DNA of 60,415 nucleotides, from positions 66,725 to 127,139 of the forward strand of contig CAIVQG010000055.1 of assembly GCA_903907985.1 (NCBI GenBank). Reading direction: 5' to 3'. This document shows, in pieces, positions 15,640 through 24,205 of this stretch; the first letter of the stretch is position 1, and the number at the start of each line of letters is the position of its first letter. A model generated the notes under the pieces. That model was not told the origin of the DNA, ran no database searches, and worked only from the letters and a program-made list of their open reading frames with translations. Both the position numbers and the translations under genes were made by a program. Source of the stretch: an uncultured delta proteobacterium. GTDB taxonomy: Bacteria; Desulfobacterota; Syntrophia; Syntrophales; Smithellaceae.

Positions 15640-17400
15640 ATGTCAACCGTTAAATTGACTATTGATAATCGTCAGGTAGAAGCAAATGTAGGCGCCACCA
15701 TTCTGGAAGCCGCCCGCAGCGTTGGAATCAAAATACCTACTCTGTGCGCCTGGACAGAAATTAATCACACCCCGGGCGCCTGCAGAGTTTGCATGACAGA
15801 AGTAGAAGGCCAGCGCGGCTTGATTGCCGCCTGCGTTTTCCCGGTTAATGAAGGCATGGTCGTCCGTACCAACACGGAAAAAGTCCGTCAGGCCAGAAAA
15901 ATGGTTGTGGAGCTGTTGCTTGCCAATCATCCGCAGGAGTGCAACTATTGCGTGAGAAACGGCAGCTGTGAATTGCAGAAAGTCGCTGAATTTGTCGGCC
16001 TCAAAGAAGTTCGTTTTGATTACACTCAATTCCCGAAGGAGGAAATGATCGACCGTTCCAGTCCCTCCATCGTTCGCGACAGCCGCAAGTGTATCGAATG
16101 TCACCGCTGCGTGACGGTTTGCGAGCAGATTCAGACGGTCAGTGTTTTAACTCCCGCCCACCGCGGCAGCGACGTCCGGGTCGTTCCGGCCTTTGACCTG
16201 CCGCTTATCGAATCCAATTGTATCGCCTGTGGTCAGTGCATTCTTGTTTGCCCGGTCGGCGCTCTTTACGAAAAGGATGATGTTGATTTAGTCTGGAAAG
16301 CGCTGCAAGACCCGACCAAACATGTAATCGTCCAGGAAGCACCGGCCATTCGAGCGGCGCTCGGTGAAGAATTCGGTATGCCTCCGGGAAGTCTGGTCAC
16401 CGGAAAAATGATTGCCGCTCTGCGCAGGCTGGGATTTGACAAAGTATTCGACACCAATTTTACGGCCGATCTCACCATTATCGAAGAAGGCAATGAACTG
16501 CTTAAACGCGTCAAAGAAGGCGGAACACTCCCGATGATCACATCCTGCAGTCCCGGCTGGATCAAGTTTTGCGAGCATTTTTACCCCGATCTTCTCGATC
16601 ATCTTTCCACCTGCAAATCACCACAGCAGATGTTCGGCGCCTTGGCCAAAACATATTATGCTGAACTTTCCGGAATTGATCCGAAAGACATCGTTTCCGT
16701 ATCCATTATGCCCTGTACCGCCAAAAAGTTTGAAGCCCAGCGGCCGGAAATGAACAGCAGCGGCTTCCGCGATGTTGATTATGTTCTTACCACCCGGGAA
16801 CTGGGACGGATGATTAAAGAAGGTGGTATTGATTTCGTCAATCTGCCGGATGAAGATTACGATGCCCCGATGGGAGAATATACCGGAGCCGGAACAATTT
16901 TCGGGGCTACCGGCGGTGTTATGGAAGCCGCCCTGCGCACTGTCTATGCCGTTGTAACGGGCGAAAACCTGCCCAGTCTGGATATTACTGCTGTTCGTGG
17001 CCTGGAAGGCGTTAAAGAAGCAACCGTTAAAGTGGGACCGCTGGGCGATGTGAAAATTGCTATTGCGCATGGTCTGGGTAACGCCCGTAAACTCATGGAT
17101 AAAATCCGCGAGGGAAAAGCAGATTATGCCTTCATTGAAATTATGTGCTGTCCCGGCGGCTGCATATCCGGCGGTGGAGAACCGATCCCGACTAATAACG
17201 AAATTCGAATTTTGCGTTCTGCGGCCCTTTATAAAGATGACGGCAATGTCCAGAAGAAACGTCAATCTCACGAAAATGATTCGGTCAAAAAGCTCTATGA
17301 CAATTTTTTAAAGGAACCTTTGGGACACAAGTCGCATCAGCTGCTGCATACCAAATATGTAAAGAGAGGCGATGAATTGCCTCATCGCAAAGATGATTAA
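15640..17400 (+). CDS. hydA: [FeFe] hydrogenase catalytic subunit
   Basis: A 586-residue M3-type [FeFe] hydrogenase, like HndD/HydA. The N-terminus has a [2Fe-2S] domain (ACRVCMTEVEG), a His-Cys [4Fe-4S] site (HPQECNYCVRNGSCELQ) and two ferredoxin clusters (CIECHRCVTVC, CIACGQCILVC). The H-cluster domain shows TSCSPGW (L1, about residue 300), MPCTAKKFEAQRPE (L2) and IMCCPGGCISGGGEP (L3). The L1 signature has Ser where the second Cys of the classical TSCCP motif stands, a variant I recall in trimeric enzymes. No signal peptide, so cytoplasmic. It should produce H2 from NAD(P)H and ferredoxin jointly, or run in reverse. Confidence 0.96.
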   Translation: MSTVKLTIDNRQVEANVGATILEAARSVGIKIPTLCAWTEINHTPGACRVCMTEVEGQRGLIAACVFPVNEGMVVRTNTEKVRQARKMVVELLLANHPQECNYCVRNGSCELQKVAEFVGLKEVRFDYTQFPKEEMIDRSSPSIVRDSRKCIECHRCVTVCEQIQTVSVLTPAHRGSDVRVVPAFDLPLIESNCIACGQCILVCPVGALYEKDDVDLVWKALQDPTKHVIVQEAPAIRAALGEEFGMPPGSLVTGKMIAALRRLGFDKVFDTNFTADLTIIEEGNELLKRVKEGGTLPMITSCSPGWIKFCEHFYPDLLDHLSTCKSPQQMFGALAKTYYAELSGIDPKDIVSVSIMPCTAKKFEAQRPEMNSSGFRDVDYVLTTRELGRMIKEGGIDFVNLPDEDYDAPMGEYTGAGTIFGATGGVMEAALRTVYAVVTGENLPSLDITAVRGLEGVKEATVKVGPLGDVKIAIAHGLGNARKLMDKIREGKADYAFIEIMCCPGGCISGGGEPIPTNNEIRILRSAALYKDDGNVQKKRQSHENDSVKKLYDNFLKEPLGHKSHQLLHTKYVKRGDELPHRKDD

Positions 17401-17427
17401 AGTGTTTGCTTAAGATTAGTTACTATA

Positions 17428-17467
17428 ACAAAGAGGTCTGTCCTGCAGGACAAACCTCTTTGTTTTT
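17428..17467 (+). terminator. Intrinsic terminator after hydA
   Basis: A 10-bp outer stem (ACAAAGAGGT with its complement), one mismatch and a 5-bp inner stem (TGTCC/GGACA) with a TGCA loop are followed by TTTTT. It closes the hydrogenase structural operon 28 bases after the hydA stop. Confidence 0.9.
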
Positions 17468-17489
17468 CCAACTCAAGCACAGGTTATTT

Positions 17490-18872
17490 ATGAATGAAAA
17501 AAGAATCGAACACGATTTTCTGGGATCATTGGAAATGCCTGCCGATGCTTATTGGGGAATACATACACAGAGAGCCATTAATAACTTCCCCATCAGCGGC
17601 TTGAAAGTAAATGCTGTCCTGATCAAAAGCCTCGCGCTGACCAAGAAAGCATGTTGTCTGGCCAATCTGGAAACCGGCCATCTCCCGGCGGAAAAAGGAA
17701 AAGCAATTATTGCCGCCTGCGATGAAATTGCCGTAGGCGAACTCTCCGATCAATTTCCCGTTGATGCCCTGCAGGGCGGCGCCGGAACATCTACCAACAT
17801 GAATATCAATGAAGTCATTGCCAATCGCGCCATTGAATTTCTCGGCGGACAGAAGGGCAATTATTCTCTTCTTCATCCGCTGGAAGACGTTAATCTGCAT
17901 CAATCCACTAACGACGTTTATCCCACAGCGCTGAAAGTTGCCGCTATTTATCGACTGCGCGATTTATCCAATGCCATTTCCTCTCTGCAAGGAGCTTTTC
18001 AGGAGAAGGAAAAAGAATTTGCCGCAATTGTCAAACTGGGAAGGACGGAATTGCAGGAAGCCGTTCCCATCACTCTGGGCGCGGAATTTTCCGCTTTTGC
18101 TGAAGCATTTTCGCGCGACCGCTGGCGGTCTTTTAAATGCGAAGAACGCCTGCGTGTTGTAAATTTAGGCGGAACGGCCGTGGGAACAGGGCTTACCGCC
18201 CCACGGAATTATATTTTTCTGGTCATTGAAAAATTACGGGAAGTAACGGGGCTGGGATTATCCCGGGGCGAAAACATCTTAGGTGAAACCGCCAATGCCG
18301 ATTCGTTTGTTGAAGTATCCGGAATACTGAAAGCTCATGCCGTAAATCTCATTAAAATATCCAACGATTTGCGTCTGATGAATCTTCTGGGTGAAATTCG
18401 TCTGCCGCAATTACAGGCCGGTTCTTCCATCATGCCCGGCAAAGTCAACCCGGTTTTGACGGAAGCAGCCATTCAGACCGGCATCAAGGTCATTGCCAAT
18501 GACGGCATCATTACCGAAACTGCAGCCCGTGGCACTTGGCAAATCAATGAATTTCTGCCGCTACTCGCCCACTCTCTGCTGGAATCGCTGGATCTGCTAA
18601 TCAATATCGATGGGCTGTTATCTTCGCATGTGCATGGAATTACGGCCGGCAAAGATAAATGTGAAGAATATTTCAATGCCAGCCCCATGATCATCACAGC
18701 TTTGCTGCCGATTATCGGTTACGAAAAAGCCACAGAGTTCATCACGGAATATTCTTCGGGAAACGAAAATGATATGCGGTTGTTTTTAGAAAAGAAACTG
18801 GGCAAAGAATTGATCGACAAGGCATTCTCTCCTCATCAGCTAAGTGCTCTGGGCTATAAGGATAATAAATAA
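17490..18872 (+). CDS. aspA: Aspartate ammonia-lyase
   Basis: A 460-residue member of the fumarase/aspartase superfamily, starting at the ATG at 17490 just after the hydA terminator. The family signature GSSIMPGKVNPV is intact (about residue 312), as are the substrate-binding GGAGTSTNMNINE (about 95) and HPLEDVNLHQSTND blocks. It converts aspartate to fumarate and ammonia. It overlaps hydF by one base. aspA is often found with hydE, hydF and hydG, and ammonia released near the maturases has been suggested to matter for H-cluster dithiomethylamine synthesis; that role is an inference. Fumarase activity cannot be fully excluded. Confidence 0.92.
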   Translation: MNEKRIEHDFLGSLEMPADAYWGIHTQRAINNFPISGLKVNAVLIKSLALTKKACCLANLETGHLPAEKGKAIIAACDEIAVGELSDQFPVDALQGGAGTSTNMNINEVIANRAIEFLGGQKGNYSLLHPLEDVNLHQSTNDVYPTALKVAAIYRLRDLSNAISSLQGAFQEKEKEFAAIVKLGRTELQEAVPITLGAEFSAFAEAFSRDRWRSFKCEERLRVVNLGGTAVGTGLTAPRNYIFLVIEKLREVTGLGLSRGENILGETANADSFVEVSGILKAHAVNLIKISNDLRLMNLLGEIRLPQLQAGSSIMPGKVNPVLTEAAIQTGIKVIANDGIITETAARGTWQINEFLPLLAHSLLESLDLLINIDGLLSSHVHGITAGKDKCEEYFNASPMIITALLPIIGYEKATEFITEYSSGNENDMRLFLEKKLGKELIDKAFSPHQLSALGYKDNK

Positions 18873-20128
18873 TGAATAACACGCCAAAAGGAAACCGGCT
18901 GCATATAGCGCTTCTGGGTCGAACAAATGTCGGAAAGTCCAGCCTGCTGAATTTGATGCTCGGTCAGGACATTGCCATTACCTCGCCTGTTGCCGGAACC
19001 ACGACAGACATTGTGGAAAAGGCCATGGAGCTTCTGCCGCTGGGCCCTGTGCTTTTTCTGGATACAGCCGGCCTGGATGATGTATCGGAACTTTCCGGCG
19101 CACGTTTGAAAAAAACAGCCAAAGTATTTGACCGCACCGATGTCATCATTCTGGTTACCGAGGCGGATATCTGGACAGATTTCGAAGAAGCGGTTCTAAC
19201 CGAAGCAAAAAAAAGTAAGATTCCCCTGTTGATTGTCATCAACAAAATCGATTTGCGCAGCCCTTCCCCTGATCATCTGAAATTCCTGCAATCAAAATCA
19301 GGTTGGATTTTGACCGTATCCTGCATCGATGAAACAAAACGTCAGAATTATCTAGCGGCATTAAAACACCAACTGCTGGAAGTTGCCCCCGCAGATTTCA
19401 TCGGCACGCCATCACTCATTGGTGATTTGCTGCCGCCGGGAGGCTTAGCTGTTTTAGTAGTGCCTATTGATCTGGAAGCGCCCAAAGGCCGGCTGATTCT
19501 GCCGCAGGTGCAGACCATCCGCGATGCTCTGGATAACGACGCCATGACCCTCGTGGTGAAAGAAAGAGAACTGGCGACGGCATTGGCCTGCCTGAAAACT
19601 CCGCCCTCAATAGTCGTAACGGATTCACAGGCCATTCTCAAAGTGACGGCTGATGTTCCGCAAGAGATTCCGGTAACCACTTTTTCTATTCTTTTTGCGC
19701 GGCAAAAGTCCGACTTGAATACTATGGCGCGGGGAGCTGCCGCTATTGACACCTTGCAGCCTGGCGACAGGATTTTGATTGCCGAGGCCTGTTCCCATCA
19801 TGCGCTGGAAGACGATATCGGCCGGGTGAAAATCCCCCGCTGGCTGCGGCAGTATGTCGGCGGCGACTTGCAGATTGATACGGTATGCGGTCGCGATTAT
19901 CCGGAGAACCTGAAAGATTATAAACTAATTCTGCATTGCGGTGGTTGCATGATAAACCGCCGGGAAATGCTCACCCGCCTGCGCAAAGCTCAAGAGGACG
20001 GCGTACCTGTGACCAACTATGGCGTGGCTATCTCTTTCCTGCAAGGCGTGATCAAGCGCAGCCTTGCCCCCTTCCCTTCCGCTCTGCTGGCCTTCGAAAA
20101 TGAAATGAAGGATAAAAAGTTATCTTGA
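18872..20128 (+). CDS. hydF: [FeFe] hydrogenase maturation GTPase HydF
   Basis: A 418-residue HydF, the scaffold on which the two-iron subcluster is completed before delivery to HydA. The N-terminal GTPase domain shows the P-loop GRTNVGKSS (about residue 13), the DTAGLDD switch and NKID. The dimerisation domain follows, and the C-terminal cluster-binding domain has EACSHH and LILHCGGCMINRRE (about residue 351), the CxH...HCxxC cluster site. The length is typical. It is translationally coupled to aspA (TAATG). A three-gene block on the other strand separates it from hydG and hydE. Confidence 0.95.
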   Translation: MNNTPKGNRLHIALLGRTNVGKSSLLNLMLGQDIAITSPVAGTTTDIVEKAMELLPLGPVLFLDTAGLDDVSELSGARLKKTAKVFDRTDVIILVTEADIWTDFEEAVLTEAKKSKIPLLIVINKIDLRSPSPDHLKFLQSKSGWILTVSCIDETKRQNYLAALKHQLLEVAPADFIGTPSLIGDLLPPGGLAVLVVPIDLEAPKGRLILPQVQTIRDALDNDAMTLVVKERELATALACLKTPPSIVVTDSQAILKVTADVPQEIPVTTFSILFARQKSDLNTMARGAAAIDTLQPGDRILIAEACSHHALEDDIGRVKIPRWLRQYVGGDLQIDTVCGRDYPENLKDYKLILHCGGCMINRREMLTRLRKAQEDGVPVTNYGVAISFLQGVIKRSLAPFPSALLAFENEMKDKKLS

Positions 20129-20150
20129 TAAAAGGCGCATAAAGAAAAAA

Positions 20151-20603
20151 TCACCAGCCCGAATGCTTGACGGTATAGCCCAATTTAGATAGTTCTTCCG
20201 CAAGTAAAACTCGCTGATCGCCTTGAATCTCCAGAACTCCTGATTTGACCGTGCCCCCTGTTCCGCATTTTTGTTTGAGCTGCGAGGCCAGTTTTTTGAG
20301 TGACTGCTCATCAAGAGGAATGCCTGTAACCACCGTCATGCCTGAACCCTTGCGCCCTTTGGTTTCCAGCCTCACCCGCACAATGCCGTCATTGCTAATT
20401 TCCTTTTTATTCTTGCGGCAAACGCACTCAGCAGCAGGTTTTCCACAAGCAGGACAAGCCTGGCCAAACTCAGTGGAATAAACAATACTCGTATTTGCCG
20501 CTGCCTTAATCGATTCGATTTCTTTTTTTGATAGTGTAGCAAGCTTCATCTTGCCCTTTTCCAACGCAGCAAGAACATCTCTTTCTTCTTTATCGTATTT
20601 CAT
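20151..20603 (-). CDS. yciH: SUI1/YciH-type translation factor homologue
   Basis: A 150-residue protein with a C-terminal SUI1/eIF1-like domain (about 70-150) matching the YciH family: VRVRLETKGRKGSGMTVVTGI, KKLASQLKQKCGTGGTVK and IQGDQRVLLAEELSKLGY. The N-terminal half has a small zinc-knuckle-like stretch, CPACGKPAAECVCRK, seen in several bacterial members. YciH-type proteins are believed to influence start-codon fidelity on the 30S subunit, but the role is not essential. It is convergent with hydF, ending 23 bases from it. Confidence 0.88.
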   Translation of the reverse strand: MKYDKEERDVLAALEKGKMKLATLSKKEIESIKAAANTSIVYSTEFGQACPACGKPAAECVCRKNKKEISNDGIVRVRLETKGRKGSGMTVVTGIPLDEQSLKKLASQLKQKCGTGGTVKSGVLEIQGDQRVLLAEELSKLGYTVKHSGW

Positions 20604-20772
20604 TTTGTTTCTCCCGTTCTTCTTTATACATCTTTGTTGCTTTCCTGCTGGGTATTATTGTTTTTAAAAAAAGTAATCATTTTCAAGGATATATGGAACA
20701 ACATAAATATTACGAACAGCTAAGACGGAGCAGCCCAGCGGGCTGAGATCGGCTCTAGTAACATGATAATAA

Positions 20773-21165
20773 TTATTTTAGCGAGCCATTCCATTTTGGT
20801 TTTAATGTCTTTATGATGCTGTCCTCTAAACCAGCCGCCAGATTTAAATGAAAGACTCCGAAGTGCTGTAAACCATTATCAGGAAGCGCGTAAATGTCAA
20901 CAGACTTGCCTTCCCCCAGAAGTTCTTTTAAAAATTTATTTCCTTTGATGTTCGTGAATTGGGTGGGGCCTGGCTTTTGATATCCGTATAGTCGCCTCTG
21001 TAACGTCTGCGTCGTCTTTCCAACATAAAGAGCTTCGCCATCAGAAATAAATGCATAAAGGATGTTTGAGGAATTTGCAAGGTCAGAGAGACTAGGGCTT
21101 ATGCTCTCACTGAGTATTTTCCATTCACCGACTTTGCGAAATCCGATGTCAATCAATCTATTCAT
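20773..21165 (-). CDS. GIY-YIG nuclease-domain protein
   Basis: About 130 residues from the ATG at 21165, which has an AGAGAGG ribosome site. The GIY-YIG core reads NILYAFISDGEALYVGKTTQTLQRRLYGY (residues about 32-60, split here as ILYAFI and ALYVGKT, with the catalytic Arg in LQRRL). The rest, with a PGPTQFTNIKGNKFLKELL segment, looks specific to a small stand-alone group. It follows the zinc-ribbon gene by 15 bases on the same strand, so the pair forms an operon. It could be a restriction or homing-like nuclease, or a repair enzyme; the target is unknown. Confidence 0.75.
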   Translation of the reverse strand: MNRLIDIGFRKVGEWKILSESISPSLSDLANSSNILYAFISDGEALYVGKTTQTLQRRLYGYQKPGPTQFTNIKGNKFLKELLGEGKSVDIYALPDNGLQHFGVFHLNLAAGLEDSIIKTLKPKWNGSLK

Positions 21166-21180
21166 TATTCCTCTCTCCAA

Positions 21181-21945
21181 TCACCTCGGGACCAAGCTGT
21201 TTTTGCAAATTACCATTTGACAATCAGCACATTGCCACTCTGGATCGTCATCACTTATGCAACATCCTCCCAGAATTATTCTACCAGCACTCAAATCCTT
21301 TTCAAGCTTATCGGAAATTTCTGGCATTCCATAAAGAATTTCAGCTATGCGAGACGAGCTACAGGCAGGGCACTTCCTCGGTTTTCTTTTTGATTCACAT
21401 CTTACAGCTGTAATAGCACCATTCTGCCATATCTTTTTTGATTTATAATTAACAAACAGGGGGCTTGCCATTCCAGCTTCTTTGTCAGGAACCATCAATT
21501 CTTCGCCGTAGAATGCTTCTATTTCCATTAAATCATCTATAAATGTATCGCCGATGAGAAACCATCCCCATGTTAATGAGATTGCCTTATTATCCAAGTC
21601 AAAAAGAACGTCTTCTTTTATAGCTTCCTGCCTGAAAGATTCATCTTCAAGACATTTCAACCACCATGCATATAAAAACTCTGGATTATAATGAGACCTG
21701 TCAAGGTGCATGGCTACGCCTGTCATTACTTGTTCTTTAAGTTCAAATAACCACAGGAATCGGATAGGAAATACATTCTCTTCCCTGATTTTTCTGTATG
21801 TGTTCGACACTGCATAGTCAAGCTCTCTGTAAATGCAGGCTGGGAAAGGCTTGTTAGCTTTTTCAAAATTTCGGAGTTCTTCTCTTACGGTTTTATATTC
21901 AGACTGACTATAAAGTTCTACGATGTGTTCAAAAAAAAGGCTCAA
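21181..21945 (-). CDS. Unrecognised zinc-ribbon protein paired with the GIY-YIG gene
   Basis: A 254-residue soluble protein I cannot assign. The N-terminal 170 residues are rich in aromatic and acidic residues with a helical look. The C-terminal 65 residues hold four Cys pairs or singles (KCPACSSSR, GGCCISDD, QCADCQMVIC), fitting one or two zinc ribbons, often a nucleic-acid or protein-docking module. It is the first gene of the two-gene unit with the GIY-YIG nuclease. Composition is more AT-rich than the hyd genes around it, hinting at transfer. Confidence 0.6.
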   Translation of the reverse strand: MSLFFEHIVELYSQSEYKTVREELRNFEKANKPFPACIYRELDYAVSNTYRKIREENVFPIRFLWLFELKEQVMTGVAMHLDRSHYNPEFLYAWWLKCLEDESFRQEAIKEDVLFDLDNKAISLTWGWFLIGDTFIDDLMEIEAFYGEELMVPDKEAGMASPLFVNYKSKKIWQNGAITAVRCESKRKPRKCPACSSSRIAEILYGMPEISDKLEKDLSAGRIILGGCCISDDDPEWQCADCQMVICKNSLVPR

Positions 21946-22236
21946 ATAACCCCCTTTGTAAACATACTAACAATAAATTATGCCTTGGTTGGTTTTTCCG
22001 ATTATTTGCTTGCAACTTTAAACTATTCGGGGCTGAAAGAAAAGCGATAAATCCTTAAATAACAAGATGATCAAAAAAAAACATTTGGCATTTCAACTTT
22101 ATTTTCCAACCACCATCAATTTGACCATATCCTAATAGTATATCACCGACACTACCGATAGAAATTATCGCGGTATCCAGGATTCCGTGTTGACAAAATA
22201 GAGCTTAAAAAGATAAGGTATTCATCAATAAAGTTG

Positions 22237-22327
22237 AACCTGAGAGGGAGGTTTTTTCTGATCTTGAGGGAAGCATGAAATCTGAAGCATTGCCAAAGGT
22301 TTGATTCTTCCGGATCAAACCTTTTTT
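22237..22327 (+). ncRNA. Possible small RNA or leader with tandem terminator-like hairpins
   Basis: TTGACA at 22190 and a weak TAAGGT box at 22214 could start a transcript near 22226. A short stem AACCT/AGGTT (22237-22253) followed by T-rich sequence precedes a second, stronger hairpin (22295-22324: 11-bp stem AAAGGTTTGAT with its complement, loop of 8) ending in TTTTTT. No plus-strand gene lies upstream within 2 kb, so the terminator needs a transcript of its own. No known RNA family was recognised. Confidence 0.35.
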
Positions 22328-22350
22328 AATTTAAGAAAGCGTCATTACGG

Positions 22351-22422
22351 TCGTCATGCCGGCGGAGGCCGGCATCCAGTTTTATCAAGCATTTTCTGGA
22401 TTCCCCCGTATCGAGTACGGGG
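22351..22422. repeat. REP-like element with two hairpins
   Basis: The first hairpin ATGCCGGC-GGAG-GCCGGCAT (22356-22375) and the second CCCCGTA-TCGAG-TACGGGG (22404-22422) are bracketed internally by ATCCAG and CTGGAT in opposite orientation. This is the usual shape of dispersed GTCAT...ATCCAG intergenic repeats of many Proteobacteria and Desulfobacterota. Copy number elsewhere in the genome is unknown. Confidence 0.6.
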
Positions 22423-22546
22423 CAGGCTCAAAGTCGCGCTTCGCTTGCACGGAAGGACGGAAAAGGATATTAAGCGGGGGACACGCAAATGCGCATAACC
22501 AAAGGTTGCGACACAGTCTCTTCATCGCAATAGCGGATAGGAAAAT

Positions 22547-22795
22547 ATGGACAAGCGGATCGGAACTATTACAATTATCGTCACGAACAGGAAAAGTCAG
22601 TCGGAAAATGTAAATAAAATCCTGAGCGAATATGGCGATGTGATCATCGGACGAATGGGCATACCGTATTTACCCAAGGGGCTGTATATTATCTCCCTGA
22701 TTGTTCATGCAACCACCGATGAAATCGGCGCTCTGACCGGCAAACTCGGTACATTAACGGGAGTTCAGGTTAAATCCGCTCTCACCAAGGCATAA
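22547..22795 (+). CDS. TM1266-like iron-only hydrogenase system regulator
   Basis: An 82-residue protein with an ACT/NikR-like ferredoxin fold, matching the small family of putative regulators found beside hydE/F/G (named after TM1266). Typical features are the start RIGTITIIVTNR, the central GRMGIPYLPKGLYIISLIV and the closing GALTGKLGTLTGVQVKS. Such proteins may sense a metabolite and regulate hydrogenase maturation, without a DNA-binding domain visible here. It is 12 bases before hydG and thus coexpressed. Confidence 0.88.
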   Translation: MDKRIGTITIIVTNRKSQSENVNKILSEYGDVIIGRMGIPYLPKGLYIISLIVHATTDEIGALTGKLGTLTGVQVKSALTKA

Positions 22796-22807
22796 GGAAT
22801 TACTTAA

Positions 22808-24205
22808 ATGATTAAAGATTTTATCGATGATACAAAAATTGAAACACTGCTGACTTCCGCAAAGAATCCCGCTCCGGAGCGAGTTCGGGAAATCATCGCC
22901 AAGGCTTATGATCTCAAAGGACTCTCGACGGAAGAAGTCGCCGTTTTGCTGCAAACGGAAGACGATGAACTCATCGGCCTGATCTTTCAGGCGGCACATA
23001 AAATCAAGGAGGATATCTACGGCAACCGCCTTGTGTTATTTGCGCCGCTTTATGTCGCCAATCACTGCTCCAACAACTGCTTGTATTGCGGTTTCCGGAG
23101 CGACAATAAAGAACTCAACCGCGTCGCCTTGACGATGGAACAAATCGCCAGAGAAGTACAGGTCCTCGAACGCGAAGGCCACAAGCGTCTGCTGATGCTC
23201 TGCGGCGAGCACCCTACCCGTTCCAGTCTGGAATATTTCATGGAAGCGATTGAAACGGCATATGCCGTAAAAACGGAACACGGCGGAGAAATCCGCCGGA
23301 TCAATGTGGAAATAGCCCCGCTGGAAGCGGCGGAATATAAAAAGCTGAAAACAACCGGCATCGGCACTGTTGTTTTATTTCAGGAAACATATCATCACGA
23401 AACCTACAAGACGATGCATCCGACCGGCCCAAAAAAGGATTTCGCCAACCGGCTCACAGCCATGCATCGCGCCCAGGAAGGCGGCATTAGTGATGTAGGC
23501 ATCGGAGCGCTTTTCGGGCTTTATGATTACAAATATGAAGTTCTCGGACTGCTTTTGCATGCCCTGCAACTGGAGAAAGACTGCGGCGTAGGGCCGCACA
23601 CCATTTCGATACCCCGGCTGGAACCGGCCTTCAATGCCCCGGCAGCAATTAAACCGCCACATCCGGTAAGCGATCATGACTTCAAAAAGCTGGTGGCCAT
23701 CATCCGCATGGCAGTTCCCTACACCGGGATGATTCTGAGCACTCGCGAAAATCCGGCCATGCGTTCGGAAGTATTTGCACTCGGCATTTCCCAGGTCAGC
23801 GCCGGTTCGCGCACCAATCCCGGCGGTTATCAGGAAGACTCCAGCGAAGCCTTCCGCGCCTCACAGTTTAATCTTGGCGATACCCGCACTCTGGACGAAG
23901 TTATTCTGGATATTACCGAGCACGGCCACATTCCCAGCTTCTGCACGGCCTGTTACCGCCTGGGCCGCACCGGCAAAGACTTTATGGATCTGGCTAAACC
24001 CGGACTGATTCAGAAGTTCTGCCAAACCAACGCCGTCTATTCTTTCAAGGAATACCTAATTGATTACGCTAGTGCCCAAACCCGCGTCGCCGGTGAAAAG
24101 CTGATCGCACAGATGCTCAGGGACACATTCAAAACAAAGCGCAAGAACTCCGTTATCAACAAACTGAAGCAAATTGAGGAAGGCAAACGTGACGTCTTTA
24201 TCTAA
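22808..24205 (+). CDS. hydG: [FeFe] hydrogenase maturase HydG (radical SAM tyrosine lyase)
   Basis: A 465-residue HydG, which cleaves tyrosine to supply CO and cyanide ligands of the H-cluster. The radical SAM site ANHCSNNCLYCGF (CX3CX2C, about residues 88-95) and the C-terminal auxiliary-cluster motif FCTACYRLGRTGKDFM with a later Cys in KFCQTN (CX2CX22C) are both present; the second separates HydG from the related ThiH. The length is normal. It follows the TM1266-like gene closely and overlaps hydE. Confidence 0.96.
   Translation: MIKDFIDDTKIETLLTSAKNPAPERVREIIAKAYDLKGLSTEEVAVLLQTEDDELIGLIFQAAHKIKEDIYGNRLVLFAPLYVANHCSNNCLYCGFRSDNKELNRVALTMEQIAREVQVLEREGHKRLLMLCGEHPTRSSLEYFMEAIETAYAVKTEHGGEIRRINVEIAPLEAAEYKKLKTTGIGTVVLFQETYHHETYKTMHPTGPKKDFANRLTAMHRAQEGGISDVGIGALFGLYDYKYEVLGLLLHALQLEKDCGVGPHTISIPRLEPAFNAPAAIKPPHPVSDHDFKKLVAIIRMAVPYTGMILSTRENPAMRSEVFALGISQVSAGSRTNPGGYQEDSSEAFRASQFNLGDTRTLDEVILDITEHGHIPSFCTACYRLGRTGKDFMDLAKPGLIQKFCQTNAVYSFKEYLIDYASAQTRVAGEKLIAQMLRDTFKTKRKNSVINKLKQIEEGKRDVFI

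Noticed and set aside
20728-20745. Hairpin around AGCCCAGCGGGCT as a terminator of the GIY-YIG gene.
   Set aside because: The stem is only 5 bp and no T-run follows on the minus strand.
22441-22546. A GEMM-type c-di-GMP riboswitch before the TM1266-like gene (GGGACACGCAAATGCGC and AACCAAAGGTT).
   Set aside because: The pieces do not form the two conserved helices with the GAAA tetraloop pairing of GEMM, and no terminator follows.
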